Shown here: positions 8,336-16,735 of the stretch, piece after piece
How the letters are laid out: the number at the start of each line of letters is the position of its first letter
Numbering within the stretch: position 1 is the first letter of the stretch
Source of the DNA: Rhizobacter sp. Root404
Lineage (GTDB): Bacteria > Pseudomonadota > Gammaproteobacteria > Burkholderiales > Burkholderiaceae_C
Direction of reading: 5' to 3'
DNA: 64,000 nucleotides
Assembly: GCF_001425865.1 (NCBI RefSeq)
Contig: NZ_LMDS01000006.1
Span: forward strand, 124,001-188,000
Position numbers and translations under genes: made by a program
Notes under the pieces: generated by a model
What the model was told of the DNA's origin: nothing
Database searches by the model: none
What the model saw: the letters and a program-made list of their open reading frames with translations, nothing else

Positions 8336-9058
8336 ATGAGATCACCCTCCGTGGCCACCCGCACGCTGCCGTACGCCACCGTCAAGGCGGCGTTGCGCGA
8401 GCGCATCGCGCAGGGCGGCTGGGAGCCGGGGGTGCGCCTGCCGTCGGAGCGCGAGCTGGTGCAGGAGTTCGGCTGCGCGCGCATGACGGTGCAGCGCGCG
8501 CTGCGTGAACTCGAAGAGGAAGGCCTGATCGAGCGCCGCCAGGGCTCCGGTTCGTACGTGGCCGAACTGCACCCGATTTCGAACCTGCTGCAGGTGCGGG
8601 ATATCCACGACGAGATCCGCGAACGCGGCCACGCGCACACCACGCGGGTCGTCGGCGTCGTGCGCGAGAAAGCCGACGCGCGCACCGCGGCGGCGATGCG
8701 GCTGACGAAGGGCGCGCCGGTCTATCGCGTACAGCTGGTCCATCTGGAGAACGGCGTGCCGATCCAGCTCGAGGACCGGCATGTCAACCCGGCCCTGGCG
8801 CCGGACCTGCTGGCGCGCGACTTCACGCAGGTCACGCCGTCGTTCGTGCTGTTCGAACACGCGCCGCTGACGGAAGCCGAGCAGGTCGTCGAGGCGGTGC
8901 TGGCCAGCGCGGAGCAGGCGTCGCTGCTCGACGTGGCCGAAGGCAGCGCGCTGCTGATGGTGTCGCGCCGCACCGTCTCGCAAGGCGCCGTCGCATCGGT
9001 GGCCCGCCTCTATCACCCCGGCGCCCGCTACCGCCTGATCGGCCGCTTCTCCGTCTGA
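8336..9058 (+). CDS. hutC: Histidine utilisation repressor, GntR/HutC family
   Basis: This 240-residue regulator has an N-terminal winged helix-turn-helix (about residues 8-75, with LPSERELVQEFGCARMTVQR) and a C-terminal UTRA ligand-binding domain (about 95-235). HutC proteins repress hut genes and are released by urocanate. The family, the divergent hutH and the whole surrounding cluster make this the local hut repressor. Likely targets are the two matching near-palindromes at 4050-4067 and 8291-8308. The ATG at 8336 is the first in frame; no clear ribosome site precedes it. Some beta- and gammaproteobacterial hut clusters have the same arrangement. Confidence 0.93.
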   Translation: MRSPSVATRTLPYATVKAALRERIAQGGWEPGVRLPSERELVQEFGCARMTVQRALRELEEEGLIERRQGSGSYVAELHPISNLLQVRDIHDEIRERGHAHTTRVVGVVREKADARTAAAMRLTKGAPVYRVQLVHLENGVPIQLEDRHVNPALAPDLLARDFTQVTPSFVLFEHAPLTEAEQVVEAVLASAEQASLLDVAEGSALLMVSRRTVSQGAVASVARLYHPGARYRLIGRFSV

Positions 9059-9083
9059 CGGAGCGAACGATCACAATCCGGGC

Positions 9084-9854
9084 ATGACGCCCAAAGAAAC
9101 ACCCCCGTCGACCGCCGCGCGCGCCCACGACCTGACCGACGCCGAGTTCGCCGAGCTCGACGACCTGCTGCTCGAGACTCCCGAGCCGCTCGAACCCCTC
9201 GACGCGGTGATGCTCGACGGCTACCTGTGCGGCGTGATCGTGCAGCCGGTGCTGCTCGAACCCGCGACCTGGCTCGCGCACATCTTCGACTTCGACGGCC
9301 GGCCGCTGCCGGACGAGGTCAATCAGGAATGGCTCGCCCGCACCACCGCGCTGATCATGCGCCGCCACGCGGCGCTGAACCGCGCGATCGTCGAGGACGG
9401 CTGGTTCGATCCGCTGGTGCTCGAGTTCGACGACGAGCACCCGCGCGAGCCGGTGCCGGAGGGCGAGATCGACCACATGGCCGGCCTGAGCCCGGTGTCG
9501 CAGTCGCTGATGCCCTGGGTCGCCGGCTTCCACCACGCCGCCGAGACCTTCCCCGACCTGGCCGAGATGCCCGACGACGCGGTGATGGCTGCCCTCGCGC
9601 GCCTCTACCGCCACCTGCCGGTCGAGGACGACGAGCAGCGCGAGCTGGTCGCGCTGCTCGACCGCGAGCACCCGCTGGCGACGCTGGACGACGCGATGGA
9701 AGAGCTGGTGGTCACGATTGCCGACCTGCAGGACCTCACCGCCGAGCAACGTTACAAGGTCGAGACCGTCAAGCGCGAGACGCCCAAGGTCGGCCGCAAC
9801 GAGCCGTGCCCGTGCGGCAGCGGGAAGAAGTTCAAACAATGCCATGGAGCGTGA
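9084..9854 (+). CDS. UPF0149 (YecA-like) protein with C-terminal SEC-C zinc motif
   Basis: This 256-residue acidic protein has two parts. Residues 15-200 fit the YecA/YgfB (UPF0149) helical domain, with the pattern MLDGYLCGVIVQP and later PWVAGFHHA. The last 22 residues are a SEC-C zinc-binding motif, CPCGSGKKFKQCHGA, of the kind that ends SecA and several chaperone-like proteins. In other bacteria YecA is linked to SecA or ribosome contacts, but its exact role remains unsettled. It is not a hut gene; it begins 25 bases after hutC and leads into the phosphoesterase gene 12 bases later, which suggests co-transcription of those two. Confidence 0.88.
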   Translation: MTPKETPPSTAARAHDLTDAEFAELDDLLLETPEPLEPLDAVMLDGYLCGVIVQPVLLEPATWLAHIFDFDGRPLPDEVNQEWLARTTALIMRRHAALNRAIVEDGWFDPLVLEFDDEHPREPVPEGEIDHMAGLSPVSQSLMPWVAGFHHAAETFPDLAEMPDDAVMAALARLYRHLPVEDDEQRELVALLDREHPLATLDDAMEELVVTIADLQDLTAEQRYKVETVKRETPKVGRNEPCPCGSGKKFKQCHGA

Positions 9855-9866
9855 GCCCCGGCGCCG

Positions 9867-10706
9867 ATGCGACTGCAGCTGCTGTCCGACCTGCACCTGG
9901 AGCGTGACCCGTCGTTCCACCCGAAACCCGCACCGGACGTCGATGTGCTGGTCCTTGCCGGCGACATCGGCTCGTACCAAGCCGGCTCGCGCCTGAGCGA
10001 CGACGCTTTCGGGCTCGCCCGCTTCTCGCCGCTGCGTCCCGGTGCGCCCTGGCCGGTGGTGCTCTACGTCCCCGGGAACCATGAATTCGACGGGCTGGAT
10101 TTCGACGCGACCACCGCCCGGCTGAGACGTGTGTGCGCCGACCTCGGCATCACCTGGCTCGAACGCGAGACCGTCACGCTGGGCGGCGTGCGCTTCATCG
10201 GCACGACGCTGTGGAGCGACTTCGACGCATTCGCCAGTGCGGCGACCAAGCCGACCGAGCAGGCCAAGCGGCGCGACAAGGCATTCCGCGCCGCGAACTT
10301 CTACCTGCGCCGCTTCACGACCCTGCGCGACGGCCAGCCGATGCTCGCCGAAGCGATCCGCGAACTGTCGCTCGACTGCCAGGCCTGGCTGCGCGCCGCA
10401 CTGGCGCAGCCGTTCGACGGCACGACGGTGGTCGTCACGCATTTCGCGCCGAGCCTGCGCAGCGCCGACCCGCGCTACGGGCTCACGCCCGGCACCGCGG
10501 GCTTCTGCAACGCGATGGACGACTGGCTGCCGCGGGCCGACCTGTGGCTGCACGGCCACCTGCACTGCGCCAACGACTACCTCGCGCAAGGCGAGGCGGG
10601 CGCTCGGCCCTACCGCTGCCGCGTGGTCGCCAATCCACTGGGCTATGCCGACAAGGGCGAGCAGCTCGCCTTTCGCGAGGACCTGGTGATCGAGATCCCC
10701 GACTGA
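9867..10706 (+). CDS. Calcineurin-like metallophosphoesterase
   Basis: This 279-residue protein has the ordered metal-site motifs of the calcineurin-like phosphoesterase fold: SDLHLE near residue 7, LAGDIGS near 30, PGNHEFDG near 70, VVTHFAPS near 190 and LHGHLH near 230. All five blocks are intact, so the protein should be an active two-metal hydrolase. No signal peptide or membrane segment is present, so it is cytoplasmic. Such proteins act on diverse phosphodiesters or nucleotides, and the substrate cannot be read from the sequence. It follows the UPF0149 gene by 12 bases and converges on a TetR gene. Confidence 0.87.
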   Translation: MRLQLLSDLHLERDPSFHPKPAPDVDVLVLAGDIGSYQAGSRLSDDAFGLARFSPLRPGAPWPVVLYVPGNHEFDGLDFDATTARLRRVCADLGITWLERETVTLGGVRFIGTTLWSDFDAFASAATKPTEQAKRRDKAFRAANFYLRRFTTLRDGQPMLAEAIRELSLDCQAWLRAALAQPFDGTTVVVTHFAPSLRSADPRYGLTPGTAGFCNAMDDWLPRADLWLHGHLHCANDYLAQGEAGARPYRCRVVANPLGYADKGEQLAFREDLVIEIPD

Positions 10707-10724
10707 AGCGCCGGGCGCGCCGCG

Positions 10725-11348
10725 TCAGGCCCGCGCCGGCGGCGCCCCGGCCAGGCCGCGGAAGCAGGTCGAGAGCAACAATTCGACGATCCGCTCGTCA
10801 GTGAAGTTGGCGCTCGCCTTCAAGACGCCCGACACCGGGTCGCAGGCGCGGGCGTAGATCGTGTAGAGGATGACCTCGGGCGGCAGCGCCGGGTCCAGCT
10901 CGCCGGCGGCCTGCGCCGCCAGGATCCAGGCCCCGAGCAGGTCGCTGACCTGCATCACCCGGTCCAGGTAGGCGCGGTTGGCCATCAGCGCGCTGCGCAG
11001 GGCCGAGTTCTGCGCCGGCAGCGACGGCATCTCGCCCGCGAGCTGTGCCTGCATGGCCCAGCGGGTCACGGCTTCGAGGCGCTCGCGCGCGCTGGTGGTC
11101 TTGTCGCGCTCCAGGGTCTCGATCAACGCCAGCGCCCGGTCGAGCACGCCGATCATGGCTGCGGCGGCCAGGTCTTCCTTGGACTTGAAATGCTTGTAGA
11201 GGCTGGCCTTGGCGATGCCTACTTCGGCGGCGACCTCGTCGACCGTCATCGCCTCGAAGCCCTTTTCGGCCAGCAGGCGGTTGACGGCCTCGACGATCGC
11301 CCGTTCGCGCGCGATCAGCACCTGTTCCCGGAATGAGCCTCGCGCCAT
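10725..11348 (-). CDS. TetR family transcriptional regulator
   Basis: This 207-residue protein has a typical TetR N-terminal helix-turn-helix: NRLLAEKGFEAMTVDEVAAE, then VGIAKASLYKHFKSKEDL at about residues 40-58. The remaining helices form the variable ligand-binding and dimer domain. It probably represses a nearby or distant gene and is released by a small molecule. No divergent enzyme gene stands next to it; the nearest on its upstream side is the small open frame at 11422-11634, so the target is unknown. The start is the first in-frame ATG, just inside the hypothetical gap. An inverted-repeat operator was not seen. Confidence 0.88.
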   Translation of the reverse strand: MARGSFREQVLIARERAIVEAVNRLLAEKGFEAMTVDEVAAEVGIAKASLYKHFKSKEDLAAAAMIGVLDRALALIETLERDKTTSARERLEAVTRWAMQAQLAGEMPSLPAQNSALRSALMANRAYLDRVMQVSDLLGAWILAAQAAGELDPALPPEVILYTIYARACDPVSGVLKASANFTDERIVELLLSTCFRGLAGAPPARA

Positions 11349-11421
11349 GGACCGATTCTAGGCGGCCCGCGCGGTGGGCAAACGTGCCGGTCGCGGCGCG
11401 ACCGACAAGTTCAGCGTGGAC

Positions 11422-11634
11422 TCACAACCCGGTGCGTCGGGTCAGGCGGTGTTCCCACGGCACGGGCGACCCCGCCGCGGCGGGTGCCGGCGACGGCTCG
11501 TCCCTGCCGACGGCATCGAAGCTCGCGTCGAGCCCGAACGCCGTGCCCATGTCGGCCGGATCCGCGTCGTCGGTGGCGGAATGGGCGGGCGGCCGGAGTG
11601 CCGCCAACCATGAAAGACCTGTGGACCAGCTCAT
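11422..11634 (-). CDS. Small hypothetical protein (70 residues)
   Basis: A 70-codon frame starts at the ATG at 11634 (MSWSTGLSWLAALRPP) and is preceded by a strong ribosome site, GGGAGG, 6 bases upstream. The product has a hydrophobic N-terminus and an acidic, proline- and alanine-rich middle with the segment DPADMGTAFGLDAS. I do not recognise a family. Just upstream, at 11660-11678, are two identical 8-base repeats that may be regulatory. The good ribosome site and sensible composition favour a real gene, but high G+C DNA gives many chance frames, so confidence is moderate. It lies between the TetR gene and the next small gene. Confidence 0.45.
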   Translation of the reverse strand: MSWSTGLSWLAALRPPAHSATDDADPADMGTAFGLDASFDAVGRDEPSPAPAAAGSPVPWEHRLTRRTGL

Positions 11635-11659
11635 CGCGACCTCCCGCGTGACCTTGTGA

Positions 11660-11678
11660 TGTGCAATCAGTGTGCAAT
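11660..11678. repeat. Direct repeat TGTGCAAT x2, possible regulator site
   Basis: TGTGCAAT occurs at 11660-11667 and again at 11671-11678. The start-to-start distance is 11 bases, about one helical turn. The pair lies 26 bases upstream of the small minus-strand gene at 11634, within an unusually A+T-rich patch for this window. Same-face spacing is what a regulator that binds direct repeats would need. No known factor is assigned. Confidence 0.35.
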
Positions 11679-11873
11679 TGTTTTCGGCCGGCGATACGCC
11701 GATATGAGGGCGAGTTCGGTCGCAGTTGGCACCACCCCTGTGCGCGATGCGCCGCAACGCCTCGGCGTGGGGCGATTCCCCTCATTGACGGATGGCGCGG
11801 AGCTTGCGGGCCGCCTATGGTTGAGACGGCGCGCGCCACCTTTTCGCGCCACTGGCAACGCAGGGAGCCGATC

Positions 11874-12068
11874 ATGATTCTGGAAGGGCGCAAGACGCTG
11901 GTGTGGGGCACCATCGCGGCGGCGGTGTTCAGCGCGCTGTGGCTGGGCGCTTCCGATGGCAGCATTCCGCGCCTGAACGCCCAGCCCGGCGCGGCCGAGC
12001 GGCGCGATGCGCCGACGCTGATGCGTCAACGCGCCCCGTCGTCCGGCCCGGTCAGCGCGGCGCACTGA
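11874..12068 (+). CDS. Small hypothetical protein with one membrane segment (64 residues)
   Basis: The frame begins at an ATG 7 bases after a GGGAG ribosome site. The 64-residue product has a short charged start (MILEGRK), one hydrophobic segment (about residues 8-25, TLVWGTIAAAVFSALWLGAS) and a polar, basic tail. It could be a single-pass inner-membrane or signal-anchored peptide. I do not recognise a family. It lies alone in the roughly 820-base stretch between the TetR gene and the aldehyde dehydrogenase. The rest of that stretch, apart from the small gene at 11422-11634, shows nothing I can name. The start signal and membrane segment support a real gene, but there is no homology evidence. 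Confidence 0.5.
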   Translation: MILEGRKTLVWGTIAAAVFSALWLGASDGSIPRLNAQPGAAERRDAPTLMRQRAPSSGPVSAAH

Positions 12069-12170
12069 GCCCCCGGCCCGGCCAATGTCGGGCGCGATGC
12101 GGTCTAATTCGGTCTGACCCGCGATGCGGCCGCTGCCGCGCGCGCCCACCTCCCGAACCGAAGGACCGCC

Positions 12171-13607
12171 ATGTACTCCGACGTCAAGCTTTTCATCAAC
12201 GGTGAATGGACCACCGGCTCCTCGGGCAAGAGCGAGCCGATCGTGAACCCCGCGACCGGCCAGGTGCTCGCCCGCCTCGCCCACGCCGGCACCGCCGATC
12301 TCGACGAGGCGCTGCACGCCGCGGACAAGGGATTCAAGGTCTGGCGCAAGGTCTCGGGCTTCGAGCGCTCCAAGCTGCTGCGCAAGGCTGGCGACATCAT
12401 CCGCAGCCGCGCCGACGAGATCGCCGCGCTGATGACGCAGGAGCAGGGCAAGCCGCTGGCCGAAGCCAAGATGGAGACGATGCTCGCCGGCGACATCATG
12501 GACTGGTTCGCCGAGGAATCGCGCCGCACTTACGGCCGCATCGTCCCGGCGCGTGCCGACGGCGTGATGCAGCTGGTCGTGAAGGAGCCGGTCGGTCCGG
12601 TCGCTGCGTTCACGCCGTGGAACTTCCCGATCAACCAGGCGGTCCGCAAGGTCTCGGCCGCGCTGGCCGCCGGCTGCTCGGTGATCCTGAAGGGGCCGGA
12701 GGAGACGCCGGCGAGCGTCGCCGCGCTGGTCAAGGCGTATGCCGACGCGGGCCTGCCGGCCGGCGTGCTGAACCTGGTGTTCGGCGTGCCGTCGGAGATT
12801 TCCGAGTACCTGATCCCCAGCCCGGTGATCCGCAAGATCACCTTCACCGGCTCGACACCGGTCGGCAAGAAGCTCGCCGCGCTCGCCGGCCAGCACATGA
12901 AGCGCATCACGATGGAACTCGGCGGTCACGCGCCGGCCATCGTGTTTGGCGATGCCGATGTCGACACCGCCGTCAAGCAGCTCGCGGCGTCCAAGTTCCG
13001 CAACGCCGGCCAAGTCTGCATCGCGCCGACCCGCTTCCTCGTCCACGAATCGGTCTACGAGCGCTTCACCGACGGCTTCGTCAAGGCCGCGCAGGCGATC
13101 AAGGTCGGCGACGGCATGAACGCCGACTCGCGCATGGGTGCACTGGCGAACTCGCGCCGGATCGAGGCGATGCAGATGTTCGTCGACGACGCGGTAGGCA
13201 AGGGCGCCAAGCTGCTGACCGGCGGCAAGCGCATCGGCACGACCGGCAACTTCTTCGAGCCGACTGTCCTCGGCCACGTGCCGGCCGGCGCCCGCATCAT
13301 GAGCGAGGAGCCGTTCGGCCCGATCGCGCCGATCGTGTCGTTCAGCTCGTTCGACGAGGTCGTCGCCGAGGCGAACCGGCTGCCGTTCGGGCTGGCCTCG
13401 TACGCGTACACCCGCTCGTCGAAGACGGTGCAGGCGATCGGCGCAGCGATCGAGAGCGGCATGGTCACGATCAACCACGTCGGCTTCGCGTTGCCCGAGC
13501 TGCCGTTCGGCGGCATGAAGGATTCGGGCTACGGCTCGGAGGGCGGCACCGAGGCCATCGAGGCGTACCTCAACACCAAGTTGATCACGCAACTCGGGGT
13601 CGAGTAA
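12171..13607 (+). CDS. NAD(P)-dependent aldehyde dehydrogenase, succinate-semialdehyde type
   Basis: This 478-residue enzyme is a full-length aldehyde dehydrogenase. It has the substrate-channel motif FTPWNFPIN near residue 148, the cofactor loop FTGSTPVGKK, the general-base segment MELGGHAP near 250, the catalytic cysteine C283 in NAGQVCIAPTR, and EEPFGPI near the C-terminal third. It most resembles GabD-like succinate-semialdehyde dehydrogenases, but the SSADH versus other semialdehyde substrate choice cannot be settled here. It is distinct from the second, more canonical gabD at 37254-38714. An AAGGA ribosome site precedes the ATG. The upstream gap holds the repeated word CGCGATGCGG at about 12095 and 12120, of unknown meaning. 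Confidence 0.85.
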   Translation: MYSDVKLFINGEWTTGSSGKSEPIVNPATGQVLARLAHAGTADLDEALHAADKGFKVWRKVSGFERSKLLRKAGDIIRSRADEIAALMTQEQGKPLAEAKMETMLAGDIMDWFAEESRRTYGRIVPARADGVMQLVVKEPVGPVAAFTPWNFPINQAVRKVSAALAAGCSVILKGPEETPASVAALVKAYADAGLPAGVLNLVFGVPSEISEYLIPSPVIRKITFTGSTPVGKKLAALAGQHMKRITMELGGHAPAIVFGDADVDTAVKQLAASKFRNAGQVCIAPTRFLVHESVYERFTDGFVKAAQAIKVGDGMNADSRMGALANSRRIEAMQMFVDDAVGKGAKLLTGGKRIGTTGNFFEPTVLGHVPAGARIMSEEPFGPIAPIVSFSSFDEVVAEANRLPFGLASYAYTRSSKTVQAIGAAIESGMVTINHVGFALPELPFGGMKDSGYGSEGGTEAIEAYLNTKLITQLGVE

Positions 13608-13616
13608 GCAGCTCGC

Positions 13617-14081
13617 TCAAGGCGACGCGACGTACTTGTTGCCGTTCGCCTTGAAGCGCGCCACCGACTTCTTCAGGTCGGTGTACTCCTCGCACGGCAG
13701 CCGGCAGACCTGGTCGAGCGTGGCCAGGCGCTCCTCGGCCTTCGCGAGGTCGCCGGTCATCAGGTACAGCTCGCCCGAGTATTCGAGCGCGCCGCGGTGC
13801 TTGGGGTCGATCCGCAGCGCCTCGTTGTAGAACTTCTCGGCGGCGGCATAGTCCGACGCCGGGCCCTTGCGCAGGCTGTAGCCCATCAGGTTGTTCCAGT
13901 CGGCGCTGCCGGTCTCGTTCACCTTCTTCAGCTCGTCGATCGCGCCACGCCAGTTCTTCTTGGCGATCTGGGTGCGTACCGGCGCGAGCGAATCGGCCTG
14001 GGCAGGTGCGGTGTCGGCCGCGTGACTGGCGCCGAGCATCAAGGCGAGCAGGGCGGCAGCGAGGGTCGGGCGGATGCGCAT
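13617..14081 (-). CDS. Secreted TPR-repeat protein
   Basis: This 154-residue protein starts with a cleavable signal peptide (MRIRPTLAAALLALMLGASHA). The mature part has tetratricopeptide-like helical repeats: WRGAIDELKKVNETGSADWN, then YAAAEKFYNEALRIDPKHRG at about residues 78-97, then a third helix pair. It ends with two cysteines in QVCRLPCEEY, which could form a disulfide in the periplasm. TPR proteins are scaffolds, and no enzyme role is implied. It converges with the aldehyde dehydrogenase (9-base gap) and is divergent from the Hsp70-like gene. The partner is unknown. Confidence 0.82.
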   Translation of the reverse strand: MRIRPTLAAALLALMLGASHAADTAPAQADSLAPVRTQIAKKNWRGAIDELKKVNETGSADWNNLMGYSLRKGPASDYAAAEKFYNEALRIDPKHRGALEYSGELYLMTGDLAKAEERLATLDQVCRLPCEEYTDLKKSVARFKANGNKYVASP

Positions 14082-14204
14082 CGGTCTCTCCGTGGAACGA
14101 ACTCAGGGCTCAGCGTCGCACCATTGCGCGCCCGGCGCAAGCCGGTCGAGCGGCGGTCAGTAGAATCGCGCCCCCGCCCCACTGCCGTCGCCGGCCCTCG
14201 CCCC

Positions 14205-15503
14205 ATGTTCTGCGCCATCGACTTCGGCACCTCGAATTCCGCGATCGCGATCCCGGCCGCCTCGGGCGCGATGCGCCTGGTGGAACTGGAGCCGGGGCAC
14301 ACGACGATGCCGACGGCCGTCTTCTACTTCGTGGATGACCCCAGAGCGGGGCCCGAGTTCGACGGCCCGCCCCGCGCGTTCGGCCGCGCCGCGGTCGCCG
14401 CGTACGTGGACGGGCTCGACGGCCGACTGATGCGCTCGATGAAGAGCATCCTCGGCAGCAACCTGATCGACCAGACCACCGACGTCGGCGGCGGCCGCGG
14501 TGCGAAATACCTGGACATCGTCGCCGGCTATCTGAAGCACCTGAAGGGCCGCGCCGAGGCGCAGGCCGGCGCGCCGATCCGCCGCGCCGTGCTCGGGCGG
14601 CCGGTGTTCTTCGTCGACGACGATGCGGCGCGCGATGCGCAGGCGCAGGCCGCGCTCGAGGCGGCGGCGCGGCAGGTCGGCTTCGACGACCTCCAGTTCC
14701 AGTACGAGCCGATCGCCGCCGCGTTCGACTACGAGCGCAGCGTCGACCGCGAACAGGTCGTGCTGGTCGCCGACATCGGCGGCGGCACCTCCGACTTCTC
14801 GGTCGTGCGGGTCGGTCCGCAGCGCATCGACCTGCTCGACCGCAAGGCCGACATCCTGGCCAACCACGGCGTGCACGTCGCCGGCACGGACTTCGACCGC
14901 CGCATCGAGCTCGCCGCGATCCTGCCGCAGTACGGCTACGGCGCGTACGGCCCCAGCGTGGCCGGCGCGCCGGCGCGCGAGGTGCCGAGCGGCGTGTATT
15001 TCGACCTCGCCACCTGGCACCTGATCAACACCGTCTACAGCCCCGGCCGCGTCGCGGAGCTGCGCGGCATGCGCAGCTTCTACGGCGATCCCAAGCACCA
15101 CGAGCGGTTGATGGTCGTCGTCGACGAACGCCTCGGCCACGAGCTGATGGCGCGAGCCGAAGCCGCCAAGATCGACGTGGCCGACGGCGGCGCGACAACG
15201 ATCGACCTGAGCCACACGGAACGTCACCTCGCGGCCGCGCTGACCGAGCGGCAGGCGGTCGAAGCGATCGAGGTCGACATCGCGCGGATCGTCGACGCCG
15301 CCGGCGAAGCCGTCGCGCAGGCCGGGCTGCAGCCGGCGCAGGTCGACGCGCTCTATTTCACCGGCGGCTCGACCGGGCTGCGCCTGCTGGCCGACCGCAT
15401 CGCCGCGGCGTTCCCGTCAGCGCAGGTCGCGCGCGGCGACCGCTTCGCCAGCGTCGCGACCGGGCTCGGGCTGCACGCGCAGCGCTGGTTCGGCAGCGCC
15501 TGA
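14205..15503 (+). CDS. yegD: Hsp70 family protein, YegD type
   Basis: This 432-residue protein is an actin-fold ATPase of the Hsp70 superfamily without the C-terminal substrate-binding domain, as in E. coli YegD. Phosphate-1 is FCAIDFGTSNSAIAIP at the N-terminus, phosphate-2 is VADIGGGTSDFSV near residue 190, and the adenosine motif is YFTGGSTGLRLL near 385. These support ATP binding. The start was placed at the ATG just before FCAIDFGTSN; longer frames lack likeness. YegD-type proteins are presumed chaperone-like, but no client is known. The gene is divergent from the TPR gene and ends 4 bases from the convergent aminotransferase. Confidence 0.88.
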   Translation: MFCAIDFGTSNSAIAIPAASGAMRLVELEPGHTTMPTAVFYFVDDPRAGPEFDGPPRAFGRAAVAAYVDGLDGRLMRSMKSILGSNLIDQTTDVGGGRGAKYLDIVAGYLKHLKGRAEAQAGAPIRRAVLGRPVFFVDDDAARDAQAQAALEAAARQVGFDDLQFQYEPIAAAFDYERSVDREQVVLVADIGGGTSDFSVVRVGPQRIDLLDRKADILANHGVHVAGTDFDRRIELAAILPQYGYGAYGPSVAGAPAREVPSGVYFDLATWHLINTVYSPGRVAELRGMRSFYGDPKHHERLMVVVDERLGHELMARAEAAKIDVADGGATTIDLSHTERHLAAALTERQAVEAIEVDIARIVDAAGEAVAQAGLQPAQVDALYFTGGSTGLRLLADRIAAAFPSAQVARGDRFASVATGLGLHAQRWFGSA

Positions 15504-15507
15504 CGCG

Positions 15508-16704
15508 TCAGCCGGCGAGCACCGCCGCCATCGCCACCGCGGTCGCCTCGACATTGCCGCTGTTCAGCCCGGCGACGCAGATGCGCCCGGAGCGCACCAT
15601 GTAGACGCCGTGCACTTCGCGCAGCGTGTCGACTTGCGCGGTCGTCATGCCGGTGTAGCTGAACATGCCGCGCTGGGTCAGGAAGTAGCCGAAGTCGCGG
15701 CCGGGCACCTTGGCGGCGAGCACCGCGTGCAGCTGGGTGCGCATCGCCAGGATGCGCTCGCGCATCGCGCCGAGCTCGGTCTCCCAGCTCTGCCGCAGGC
15801 CGGGGTCGGTCAGCACCGTCGCGACGATCTGGCCGCCATGGATCGGCGGGCTCGAATAGTTGCGGCGCACCGTGAACTTCATCTGGCCGAGCACGAGCGC
15901 GGCCTCGTGCGCGTTCGGGCAGACCACGCTGAGCGCGCCGCAGCGCTCGCCGTACACGCTCATGCTCTTCGAGAACGAGTTCGCGATGAAGAAGCTGACC
16001 CCGGCGCTCGCCAGCGCGCGGGCGGCGTACGCGTCCTGCTCGATGCCGTCGCCGAAACCCTGGTACGCGAGGTCGAGGTAGGGGATCAGCTGGCCGTCGC
16101 GCAGCACCGGGATCAGCTGCTCCCATTGCGCGCGGGTCAGGTCGACGCCGGTCGGGTTGTGGCAGCAGGCGTGCAGCAGCACGATGCTCTTGGCGGGCAG
16201 GCCGCGCAGCGTGGCGAGCATCGCCTCGAACTTCAGGCCACCGGTGGCGGCGTCGTAGTACGGGTAGGTGTTCACCGTCAGGCCCGCACCTTCGAACATC
16301 GAGCGGTGGTTGTCCCAGGTCGGGTCGCTGACCCAGACCTGGCTGCCCTTGAAATACGTCGCCAGGAAATCGGCGCCGACCTTCAGCCCGCCGCTGGAGC
16401 CCACCGACTGGATCGTCGCGACGCGGCCCGACGTGACCGCCTCATGGCCGGCGCCGAACAGCAGGTGCTGCACCGCGGTGCGGAAGTTCGCGGCGCCCTC
16501 GATCGGCAGGTACGGCTTGGGCCCGCCCTTGGCGACGACCATCGCTTCGGCGCGGCGTACCGAGTCCATCACCGGGATGCGCCCGGCATCGTCGAAGTAG
16601 ATACCGATGCTGAGGTTGATCTTGTGCGGCCGCGGGTCCTTCTGGAAGTCCTCGTTCAGGCTCAGGATCGGATCGCCGGCAAAAGGGGGAATGTGCTCGA
16701 ACAT
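15508..16704 (-). CDS. tyrB: Aromatic amino acid aminotransferase (class I)
   Basis: This 398-residue protein is a class I fold-type I PLP enzyme of the AspC/TyrB group. It starts MFEHIPPFAGDPILSLNEDF, a common start of TyrB and AspC. The PLP lysine is in NSFSKSMSVYGERCGAL near residue 248, CCHNPTGVDLT near 182 is the substrate-carboxylate region, and the final arginine is in RSGRICVAGLN. It transfers amino groups between aromatic amino acids or aspartate and 2-oxoglutarate in the cytoplasm. AspC and TyrB cannot be separated with certainty by eye; TyrB is the usual annotation for this Burkholderiales type. It lies 3' of the glutathione peroxidase gene on the same strand. Confidence 0.9.
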   Translation of the reverse strand: MFEHIPPFAGDPILSLNEDFQKDPRPHKINLSIGIYFDDAGRIPVMDSVRRAEAMVVAKGGPKPYLPIEGAANFRTAVQHLLFGAGHEAVTSGRVATIQSVGSSGGLKVGADFLATYFKGSQVWVSDPTWDNHRSMFEGAGLTVNTYPYYDAATGGLKFEAMLATLRGLPAKSIVLLHACCHNPTGVDLTRAQWEQLIPVLRDGQLIPYLDLAYQGFGDGIEQDAYAARALASAGVSFFIANSFSKSMSVYGERCGALSVVCPNAHEAALVLGQMKFTVRRNYSSPPIHGGQIVATVLTDPGLRQSWETELGAMRERILAMRTQLHAVLAAKVPGRDFGYFLTQRGMFSYTGMTTAQVDTLREVHGVYMVRSGRICVAGLNSGNVEATAVAMAAVLAG

Positions 16705-16735
16705 GGGGCTTGCGTGTCGGTGGGTTCAGGAAGGC

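Noticed and set aside
11667..13592. A 641-codon minus-strand frame opposite the aldehyde dehydrogenase
   Set aside because: It shares its DNA with a full-length enzyme that has the catalytic cysteine, and has no recognisable domain.
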